Shown: piece by piece, positions 38,001 through 50,000 of the stretch
Layout: each line of letters starts with the position of its first letter
How positions within the stretch are numbered: the first letter of the stretch is position 1
Source: Lineus longissimus
Taxonomy: Eukaryota; Nemertea; Pilidiophora; Heteronemertea; Lineidae
Reading direction: 5' to 3'
Length of the DNA stretch: 64,000 nt
Assembly: GCF_910592395.1 (NCBI RefSeq)
Contig: NC_088311.1
Coordinates: 7,878,501 to 7,942,500, forward strand
Program-made: the position numbers and the translations under genes
Notes under the pieces: generated by a model
Seen by the model: only the letters and a program-made list of their open reading frames with translations
The model's database searches: none
Told to the model about the DNA's origin: nothing

Positions 38001-41000
38001 AGACTGTCTCTATTGATGTGAAGTTACCAGCCAAATCCATTTGGGAAAAAACCCTTTTCTCATGACATACACGACTAATTATGGCAAAAAAATTACTTTC
38101 AACGTAGTCAAGTAAATTATCTCCAGCCATTCAGGAGGATGTCCCTGTGGTAGATGATAGCAAGCTCACTTCTATCACATAAATATTTTTAAAAAACCAT
38201 TGACGATGTTAACGATATATTATTGATGTCATTATAACATAAAAAATCATGACATTCTCCTATGATAACAAGGAGGTTCCATCGAGTATTACAATAATCT
38301 CGTAATTTGTTTCTCATATATAGCTCCCTGTGACCTGATTTAAGTGTGCTGAATTGAACAGATTCGATACATTATTCTCGAATTGGTGTTTATATTATCC
38401 TACATTCAATAGCAGGTTGTATTGAGTCAATATTTGGTCGAACACTGAAACCAAACATTCAGCCCCTGATTGAGACATTTATCGCTGTTTATACGTGCTG
38501 TGGCCATGCAGAATGACTTCAAAAGCATAGCTTGATATAGCATTTGCGGTGAATAATAGACCAGGAGGATTCAATGAAAGTCCCAAATTGCATGTAAAAA
38601 GTTAAAAGGTAAACGGTAAAGTTCAGCAATATTAATTCGACTCTAATCAAAGCGCTTTAATACAAAGCTGTGAGTCCTCCAGGGATGTCAAGGGGCAGCT
38701 ACTTCAATGTGCACACTCTTAACCTTTGAACTTTGATTTTGTTTTTGAAGGTTTTTTACATTGCCAAGAGCATTGCAATTAACACAGTGAAGTTATAGGA
38801 ATGGCAAGTGACTCGGTCATTAGACTCAGTCATTTGCCGTCAAAACGATTCCTATTAGTTTTTAATAACCTTTGAATTCATACCACGAGGCATAACCGCA
38901 AGGTTGATGTTTTTTCTCACCAATGAATCTTAAAATGTCTTCGAATTTCCTGACAGACGACAGGTAGCATGATAACATCAATGCTAAGACTTAATAGCCG
39001 AATGGCAAGAGTGGTCGCTAACTCAGAGCGGGTGATACTCGGGACTTTTCGCAAGTGTGAAGCAAGAGGAGGATCAGACACACTCGATCCGACTCCTTTC
39101 CTTCCAGACACGCTTTTCACAATGTCAAAAGGGACATTCAACTTACCTTCCATTTTGATAAACTTGTTCTTCTATCATCATTTGGTTCTTCTGAAACTAC
39201 ACAATTTTGAACAAATCAGAACCTATATTCAACTTAGTGTAACAATTTACAGATGAATTTTGAGCCATGACGGAGTTCCGTAACCTCGAAAACTGGTGTG
39301 ACGTAACTGATGGACACCACCTGGATTAAGGTCGGGATGTCAAACTTGCTGGGGGAGACAGTTAACAACGATAGACAAAGATGTATATGAAACTAATCAT
39401 TTGTAACAGCTGTCAGATTCTAAGCTTTCAAAAACAACTCTACCTTTAACAATTCTCATACACAGTTTGACATTTTTTCCAAATGTCACAAAAATTACCC
39501 TCAACTACTTGTATATCTACGATATGCTGTGCTATCAAATCAAATTGGTCGCCAGAGGTGGTACGCAAATATCACATACTGATTGTCAATTGCAGGTGAC
39601 ATGACATTATTAGAAGTACCTGTATGAGAATGAATACATTCTGAATAATTTCTAAAAATTACCGCAAGTGAGCTATATAGATTGGCCTGAGGTAAAATAT
39701 GTGACTTTATCAGCAGGTTCGGTTGGTGACATTCATAGCACTTGAAACCCTTTTCTCTTTGAGATTGGATATTAGCATAATGGAATGAACATAAATGAGT
39801 CACTAGAAACAAAAAATACTTTTCAATTGGCTATGGAATGTAATCACCAAGCAAGACTGACCACCAAGCTATAGCCTACCGAGACCACAATTGCGGCCAG
39901 ATTCCAGCTGATACCCTAAGGCACCAATTTGGTATGCGAATCTACTGAGCGGCCAATTGATCAATTATCTCAGTTCGTTACGAAGCGGACATGACCTGAG
40001 GCTAGTGATGAGATGATGTCTTCCTTCCATGTGATGGAGACACAGGCAATGTGATAGCGAGTGACATAATTTTTCCCATCTGCGGTTACAAGATAATTTG
40101 ATTTTTGGCGGAGAGAGAAATACGGTATACTTGTTGCATATTCTCATACATCAGGGCCTCGTTGTTCAAAGCTCCACTACCTCCTAACAGTGGTTTGGTG
40201 GCCCCAAAACCACCATTGTCGTGCCACCAAGTTTCCACGCAAGATGTATTGGCTGAAGTCACAGACCTATACGTCAATGACGTCACACCTAGCATGCCCA
40301 AGCAAGAGTTGTCATTTTATCAGCCATGCGAGATGGTTCTTGTTGAAGGAATTCAAAGTACTCCTCTGTTACAAACTTGAGGATCTGATTCTTACGCATG
40401 TTTCCATTGAGGGAGTAAGTATGTATCGAGTGAAATGGCCTGATATTGTCAGGATGAAGGAGATGACGTACCACTGGGCGGTCTGCACAAATAACAATTA
40501 GTGTCTTTTGTAGTGCATCTTTTTATCGTAATGTTTAATGATTATTACATATCAACTTTAAGACTGGGGTCAATTTACCTTTAAGTTGCTTTGAAAACGG
40601 GAAACTAAAAGCAGATAATGACCCTGGATGCTTATCAGATTAAATTCATACTTCAAAGACAATGTATTTTAAACAAAATTAGTCTAGCATTTAAATATCT
40701 CGAAAGGGAAATGGCTTTGCTTGTGAAAAAGCTTTAACGTCAACATCAAAAGGCAGTAGAAACCAAAAATAATCAGCTAATCTACTTACAATGAACTATT
40801 TTGATGCAGGTGATGAGGTTGTCAAGGTTTGGGGCAAAATGGCAGCACCACCCGAGTGGCTTTCATTGAGACAACCAATACCCATAGTGAGGTACCAATT
40901 TCTATTTCTATATTTATTTGAATATTTAGAAACGGTCTTATATCGGTGAAACTACAGTATAGAGTATATCCTGGTTGCTTGTAAACTCACTCTGATTATA

Positions 41001-44000
41001 ATCAAACTGATTAAGATCTATAAATGCTCCACTTGTTGACACATGGACAATATTACCTATTTTGCATTTCGAGATATTCTTGCTCATTGCCAGTTTAGTA
41101 TGAAAAGCCATTATTACTTCAAAGGCCTTTCCTTGTGGGTAGGCAGGGGGAAAGCATAACAACACCAATCAAGCCAATGTAATGGCAATAGGCCAGTAAA
41201 AGTTTGGTATAAACCAACACTGATGTCGTCTCGTTATTCGAATTACTTGTACATACATGTACATGTAATTTCGAAAGAATTATATGAAAAAAACTGTTTA
41301 CCTTTGAATGCATGTATTCTTAAATCATTTTACTAGCAAATTTATGTTCTTCAGAAGGGAACATTTTGCCATAGGTGATGATGATGCTGATGATGATGAT
41401 GAGTATGATGATGACAGTGATGACGTTGACGATGACGACAACAATGATGATGATGAAGAGGAGGATGATGATGTCGATGATGATGGAGATCACAAAGTAG
41501 TGTGACTTAAACGTACCTGATAAGTCGTTACTATTTTTGTGTTTGTTCTGTTTTTGATGGTGCGACCGTCGTATGATCCATCTCTCCAGCTGGTCCTGAC
41601 TCACGTGAGAAAGGACGTATTTTTCGAGGAACTCGGGGTTGTCTTGTAGGTAAGACGTCACCTGGTCCTGGTGAAGGTCTGCAAGTAGAAGAACAAGAAG
41701 ATGGTTTCATTATTTACACAATAATTCAAGCAGATCATTTGGAATTCTTGGGGTCCATAGCCTCAGCACTCAGCCCATCATTGTACACTGCCAAATTTTT
41801 GGTGTTGAAATGAAAATTAGGTCGTACATGTACCAAAGAACTTTCTTGTACATAGAATCGGATATTCTTAAACAAAACCACTCGGCAGCGAAAGGGTTTA
41901 TGCAACTCATTGCAAACCCGGAAAAAGCTGCATAGCTTTTTAAAAAGATTTTTCGTGTTTATAGATCATAATGAAAATATCTGTCCACGAAAAAGAAAAT
42001 ATCATTCAAATTACTGTTATGGGGTTGTCAAAATGCCAGATTAATAGTATGCATAAGTGGCAATATCACAATAGTGTGAAATAAAAAAGGGCGACAAATA
42101 TTTCCGAGTATAGAGTAATGCCGTGATGGTCATACAACGCCTTATCTGCGCTAGGAAACCGCTAAGAAACCTCGAACATGCAAAAGCAATCAATCGAAAA
42201 GTAAAAATAGCACCTGCTGTAGAAGTATGGCATATCAAATATCACTCGCACACTTTAGCCCTTTTATGTCTAAAGACCCATACATTCATGTTTTTCTGCA
42301 TATTTTACAACTGACTGGATACCATGAAATTTTTGCAATGCTATAAGTTTGGCAAACAAATTTGATCATGATGTTCATTTGGCAAATAGGCTAACTATCG
42401 CACCTGCTGCCGAAGATGAGGACCTGATTGAGTGATAGTCCTCTGTCAAATGTTAAGTGGCAGATATGGTACCAGTCCAAATGACAATTTAACATCCCGC
42501 AAATCGCGTCATTGGCGCGTCATTGACATGCTACCCAGCGCGTATTATATATATGTATGCAAACATAGAGCATCACTGGTGTGCAACTAGGCGCGTAACT
42601 TCATTGTGCGTACCTTGGGTGTCACTGATGCGAAGTAGGACGGATGTCAAATGTTACTTGGACTTTAAAAGTGTTCATCTAACTTCACATTTAAACACCG
42701 ATCTAAACTGTAACCATTCAGCAGAGCACGAATGTGCTGCTCAATCAGCGCTACAAACCGCGCATTTCTGACCGTAGTACCAACTTATACTAAGAGTGGA
42801 GTAAGACAACTCAAACAAAACAATTTGCATAGAGTATCATGCCAACTGTGGCGTCTGACCCATTGGTCCACAGCAGCTCAACACGAAATTTCTCTCCCTG
42901 GAAACAACAATATAGCCACGGCAACATGACAATATGACTATCAATTGTGATTTAACCAATCAGCAGCTCATTTCCAATCACAATCATCATGTTGTCATGG
43001 CCATACAGTAGGTTATAGCAATATAACTTTCTCGTTTGCAGAGCGCTTAACTGATGATATACTATTTAAGGAAACCTACAGCGAAACGCTTTTAAAAATG
43101 GGGAGTTTTGAACGGCCCGGTTAAAACCTAAGGCGGGAATAAGCTTCCATTGATAAATGTTAGCAGTTTCAAGTTCCTCTCAGGTAGTTGCATATGTAGA
43201 CAATGAGCTACATAAGAAGTAATAACCAATTTAGTTATTTCTACCACGTTCAGCTAGTCTAAATAAAGACTTGTGCCACGACTTTAAGATATGGTAACGA
43301 CTTACAAATGAACAGAAAAACTGACTCCCGGAAGATGAGCAAAAAATATGATTGTTAACTTTTTCAAACCTTTGCAACGTAGTTTCCCGTAATCTGCAAC
43401 GGCCTTCTTGCTGGACTTTCCTCCCATTACGGCTCATAAGATCCTAGGTTGGTGTGTCGGTCATTCCAACTCCATTCAGGAGAATATTCGTGTAGTTGTG
43501 GTTTGTAACATTGGAGGTATCGGTTTAGATTTGTTTGATTGCCACACTTGTATTTAGTCTCAGCACTATTGTGATGAGTTAAAGGAAGAGTGCTGCAAAT
43601 TTTGTCTGTTGCACTTACGAATAGTAACAGAGTTGCTGTGTTGAGGGCCGTTCTGAGATGCATCCAAGAATGTACACAAAACATTCTAATGCACTGCGAG
43701 GAGAAAATGATGTACTCCCCAACTTCTTTAAAGGACCTCCCTGGCTTTGAGTTCGTTATGACGGCAGTCATGTGGGCTATGCCGCCTTTAAGTCGGGACA
43801 ATAGCGGACATAACAGTGATGTTATCGAAATACCATTATATTAATCACTTATCAGAGATTGCCGCAGAAATTTTATGCACTCGTTCTACTGCTACATCAT
43901 ACTACTACATCTGTTACCAAAAGATTATTTAGGACACACACATCTGAATTTGTGTTACATTTTATGGATGTGATATATTAAACCCATCATTATGGTTAAT

Positions 44001-47000
44001 AAAGAACAACCACAACAGAGCATATCCATCACTGCTACATCTGCCAGAAAATAACAATGCGCTTTGAAAATTCACCAATGGCAATGACTATGGCGCAAAT
44101 CTGTGTTGACCCAAAGCTATAACACATCACACCGAACAGATTGGTGGATGTTGTTGACCAGTACTGTCGTTCCTTTCTGATTAATACCGTAAACGCTTTT
44201 TTTCATGCTCGCAAAAGTATTAAGTTGCAATTTCAACTCGTAAGGATATCAAAGCAAGGGGGCCGACCCGCATGCATAAATCATAGTCGATATCCATTAC
44301 TTGCGTTCTAATGTTTGCCTGCACTTAAAAGTTGCATGCATGTTTTCACTTCTAATTCCAATCCACGCACAGAAAATTAAGTGTTTATCTTACATTTGAC
44401 CACATATAAGGCATAATATCATGTACGTCATTTGTAATCTTAAATGATTTATTTAATCCAACATGCACTGGACTTTTGTTGATGTCTGTTGTGCAGATTA
44501 CGCGGGTATAAATTTTTCAAATAAACTTTTGGTGGTTTGATATGAAAGCGAGCATCATGCATGGCAATTCTTGTTGCTAGTCCTTTATAGGCAAAACATG
44601 AAAAACTTTTCAGTAAGTCCAGACCCCAGGTGCACAATCAGCCATAGACACAACCAGCTAAGCATTATCTCCATCAGAAAAATTCATTTACAAAAGTAGC
44701 CTGAGGGCTTAACAGCAACATTATTCATGGTATTGCTATTGCCAATTTACCAATCAAGTTAAAAATCAAAAAAATTATAGTTATTATGCTTTTTAGAATA
44801 ATATACGACTGGAGTGTCATCAAGATCTAATTACTCCTATCTCTCATCATCCATAAATCATGAGACAAAATTAATTTGATATCAGAAAATCATCTTTCAC
44901 AAAGAAATTTTAAGAAAGGTTGACAGCGCCCATTGCTGGTTATTGGATTGCGCCAAATATTTACGAGGATAGACCTCCACCTGACACTGAGATGTCACCA
45001 AAGAGAGAAAATTAATTGCGGAGACGGTTTGATTGCTATCACCTCATGATAAAGTTTAAGATGATGGTGATGGCAGCCATCTTGGAATACAGAATATTAG
45101 TGGTGCCTTTGGTCTGGCCTTAAGGTGCAATGTCTAATCAAACCAGGTCAGGGTGCTTAAGTGTTGATGTCATTTAAATTATCATATTGACTTTGCTTGG
45201 CAGATATATACTTCACTGATAATCTTTTGTCATGAAAACAAGATAAAATTACGACTTTTCTATTTTGGAATAAGACACGCTATCAAACAGGTCACTTTAA
45301 TCGCCTGGTAGTTTAGATACTTCGTCAATGTTTGGTTCAGTAATTTTTACAGTCATTTTATCGCCAGTGACTGCCACTAAAACAACTTCCAAACAAAGAT
45401 GTTTATCTCTGCTACCAGCAGTAAAATCTTTATAGCGGATGTCAGCAAGTTCAAGAAGGAAATAGATAGTAAGGAAATAAACCAAGACTCTAGTGCCCTA
45501 CTGCTAATGAATGGTTATGCAAACTCCATGGACATGTATGTCATTAAATTAGTTGGCCTATTACCATCTTGACTCTCATACACTCCCTTACATACAGATA
45601 AATTGATGCGAGGTGAAAATTCTTGTGGTCAAAGGTGAACTAAAATGTTCACAAAGCATACGACAGCAATCCACACCATGACCACAAGAAGCTTCTGCAG
45701 TAACCCCAAAAAAGGCCTTTTTGGTCGCAATTATATAGAGTTCACGTTTTCACATCTAACCTGTCTCTGGTCACTTTTCACGTGTTACATATGAAGACAT
45801 GAAGAACAATCAAGCCATTTCCACATATGATTCACAATATCACTTTTCTCCATCAGTTTGTGGCCTCAGTTAGTTTCAAGGCCTAGGTCAGTTACCTTGT
45901 GACAAGTGAAACATGACAAGAAATAGTGTGAATCCCAAACAACACTGGCCTAGGAACCAATTATGGTGACCAACTAAGATGTTCTCCTTAATGTTTTCAA
46001 AAGACACAAACAATAAAATAAGTACATGTAAAAAGGTGACTTCTCACCAGTGCTGTATGTCTCATACTACTGACATTTCCTTGACCCTAAACCACCGGCC
46101 ACAATATCCTTGGATTAGAAAAACCCAAGGAACTTTTCAAAGTTATGAATAAGTTAAGGATGAGAAGTTTACCTTTACTCCGACTCATCTTGGGCTCCTA
46201 TATGTCCATATGATAGTCCCTGAGAAATGGCCACCGACAATTCCTATAGCACACTCTGATATATATGTACCGTTAACATAGAACTGTCAAATCACTGAGT
46301 CCTAAATAAGAATTGGCACAGATATCATATCAATATGCTTATGACTCGGTAAGCATATACACCTAGGTATATAGTAATACAAAATAAGAATCGAGAATAG
46401 GTCCCAACAAATCTGAACAAAGGACACAATATAAAGGCATAAATACAAAAAGATTAGGCCTACTTTTAGGCCCAAATGGACACCTACGTCTAGGCACTAT
46501 GAAAATCTTCTAAAGGTAATCTTATCACCAAAATAAAATATGCCAGTGCACTATCTATTATCGTGTCTTTTGAAGGCAATCTTGTTGCAAAAAAAATCAT
46601 CGGATTATTTTTAGAAATTCTTGGATCTTTGGAAACACCGATTCATTCTCATTCCTAATTTTATAACAAGCAACACATATATATTTGATATTAACTTTTT
46701 TGCATATCGCTATAGTTCTTGTGCCGTTAATGTAAACACGATTAGTGCCATGTGACTACCGTTCGAATTAGTTCAATCACCCAAAGCTACAAGGCCCTTA
46801 CGAAGCTTTCAGGCCATTTAACAGGGTCAAGGTATAGGCCTTTGACTAAAATAAGAAACAAAAATACTGCTAATGATACAGTATTGAGGACAATAGTTGA
46901 ACTTTTAAAGATAAAGTCAGCTAAATCTACAACTATAAAAAGGTCTATCGCACATTTAGTGTTTTTGGTTTCTAGCCCCCCAAACTCTGATCCAGGGGCA

Positions 47001-50000
47001 CTGCAGTTTGAAGTTTTGATAGGCATAAACCCCATGCAGTCAACAATCCTGGCCAGCAAAACATGTGTCCATTAGCTCTGTTGTAGCGTGGAATGATTGA
47101 AAAGTCCAGCTATCTTGGATATTCCCCAGGGTGGTCAAAGGGGGTAACCTTTCAAAGATGCTTCGATGGTTTTTGGGCAGAGGTAATTGATATCAGGCCC
47201 AAAATATACAAAGTGAAGAGCTGGTCATGGAAAAAGAACAACATGTATATACCAGTCCTCCCACTAAAATCTTAAAAAACTTATGGGCTATAACCATAAT
47301 TATATCTAAATAAGGCAATCAAAGAGATGATTAATATCGACTCTTGTGCAAATTTGATTTACAGCCAATATTTGATTGTGCATGCCAACTATAAAATAGG
47401 CAACCATTTTATTCATGGCATCTGTTGTCATGGAAATGTCCAAGCTGTTGTCATGGCAGCATTTTGTTTACATCAACTGATAACAAGGAGGTCCTTATGG
47501 TTATGAGGATATTGATTAGGTGTTCTAAGAGATGGTCACCTTGTTTTATATTCATCGCTGAATGTTGTTTTTGGATGAATATTGAAGTTTTGTCGAAGTA
47601 TCATCAAAACGTATGGATTTCCTGTCAGTCAATGACATCATTGATGTCTTGTCTTGTCAAGGTCACTTTTGAGATGAAGTTGTCCAACATCTCCATTTTC
47701 TCTCTAATAAAAGATACAAGAATCTACTCTCAAAATGCCTTGAAGGCCTACTCCATTTGAACAAAAATTTGAAATTTGAACTTGAATCTGAAGATTTCAA
47801 TGTGTAAAAACAGGAACTATGCCACCATAGGCCTATTGGCCATAGAAATGTTGCAGCCATTTACCATGTTCACCCAGAAAAATCCCGACTACATGTATAT
47901 ACAATCTGTTTATCCTGTTTTATAACGGGCAGATACCGACTATTAATTGGCAGTACTCGAATGGCAATATGCCACGTAAACTTAGCAATCATGGAATGAG
48001 AAGACACTATACAACACTGCTTATGTGATATCATTTTGGGTCATTTTTGGATGGATTTTCAGGGCAAACACAAGCGACGCTAAGATGCTGAAAATTTTGG
48101 AATGTAATGATAGGTACATAATCTGATTGATGCTAAAGCGAATATCGAAATCAATGCTAATTAACCATCTATTCTTCCAAATATCACGAAATGACAACTT
48201 GGACCTGTTCTCAAAATATCAACATTTTTTGAAAATTTTCTTCATGACACGGAAGACAATGTCAGTATGGTTGATGTTCTTTTGGGCCAGCCTTACTTAG
48301 TTTTTTACGGTCACTACATGAGAAAGCTCCGAAGGCTCATGAATTGACACTGGCCATATTAACAGCTAGGAAAGATGCTGATGTACAACATGTCCATGAT
48401 AAACAACACAGAAGCCTTACCTGGCGGTGTCTTAACCTCTCCCGTCGACTTGCCCTCACCTCCCCTGCCTCCGTGGCTTCCATTCAGATGTGCATGTGGA
48501 CTGTGACCTGCAAGAATAAAAACATTGCCACAAACGAAATATAAGCAGGAGCTGAAGGGGCCAACAGTAGGTCATCTTTGGCTGACTGAGATCCACAAGT
48601 TACAAACAATGCAGGAGCCTGTGTGTGGTCTGATATCAAATGAAATATATTCCTCATGCATGTCATACTGTGATGCACCGTGATGCTGTGATTCTGAAAA
48701 CAGCTAGTTATTCATGAAAATCTATTTAAAATCATTATATACAAAATGTACAGCAAACTTATTAGTAAACAGGACCCTAACTCGAAAATGCCAGCTGCAC
48801 CCGGCTTTTAATTCCCCTGCCCAGTGTGCAGGAGTCTCTATTGTGGGTGAACTTGTTGCTCAAATTTTGTACTTCATCCCAAGAAGAAACTACCGAAGGA
48901 CTAGGAGACACAGTACCTAGTGCATGAATAGTAATTATATCAGCATGACGAATACTTTGAAACGCGAGAGTGAAAATAAGTCCGAAGAATCAGTTATCAT
49001 CAAGAAATTTGACTACAGCAGCGTGATGTCAATTGTAACTCATGTTTTATAATAGCAACTCCTTTCAATAGAATATTTGACAATTGAAGATCATCTTCAC
49101 AGGCCCCTTAGGAGCTTCTGCCATTATGGTATCGAATACGACGGATAAACACCCTCCAATAGCAGGCCTTTTTGCATAGTTTCAAAATACACTCTCAATG
49201 TTTGATTCAGAGCACTTTAGGAGCGATACAAGGCTTGCTGTATAGAAGGATATGGATTAACATCGCTAAAGTATAAAGGAGTACAGGGAAATGTCCATGA
49301 AGTCTATAGTCAAGGTGACACAAGAGTTAAGGACTAGCTTTCCCCCTTCTACCATATGATATGCAAGAGGAGCCATCATGCACTTCGACTACCTCACGAG
49401 ATGGTTAGAAATATGGTATATAAGTATGCCATCAAAACTATATGTTTTTCATTTCCAGAATCTAACGAGCATGCTGCATACAATACAATGATAAACATAT
49501 ACATCTAGACCATGCAATCGAAGGAACCACCCTCATCTGAGCAGTTGTCCGAAACAAGTTTTGTCACTAATGCTAATCCTACAATCATGCATCCTACAAT
49601 CATGATGAAAATCTCTCATTTGCATAGGCAATCTGATGCCAAGAATCTACGATTGCGATCTGATGCCAAGAATCTGTGATTGCTGTATCTTGTAATCAAG
49701 ATCAAACCTACATGTACAATTACTGGTTTGCCTGCAGACGAGAGATATTTTTATCGCTTATTGCACTGATAATTGTCACACGTCACAGCAACAAAAATGG
49801 CTTGTTAGCGTGGCACTTTTCCTCAATGAAAGTCCCAGAGGATATCAAAGTCAGCAGAGCAGAACCCTTTAATAGACAACGCAGGAAGCAAGAAACTCTT
49901 CAAACTATTATACAATCTGTCAATGGTACAAACAAAAATCCAGACCGATATCTGGTAATGTATTCAACCACATTCAACAGGGTAAGCCAAACACAGTAGC

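Noticed and set aside
40086-40301. Minus-strand frame with [14 protein letters not shown] as a missing exon between exons 3 and 5
   Set aside because: The region carries a MITE family D end (gggcctcgttgttcaaagct) and lacks a good acceptor; the 44-nt exon at 39147 solves the frame with perfect splice sites.
41308-41505. Asp-rich plus-strand open frame
   Set aside because: It is the translation of the GAT/GAC microsatellite next to exon 3, with no gene context.
43427-43801. 124-codon minus-strand open frame
   Set aside because: No recognisable domain, no splice support, and it lies within a large intron of the PDE10A-like gene.
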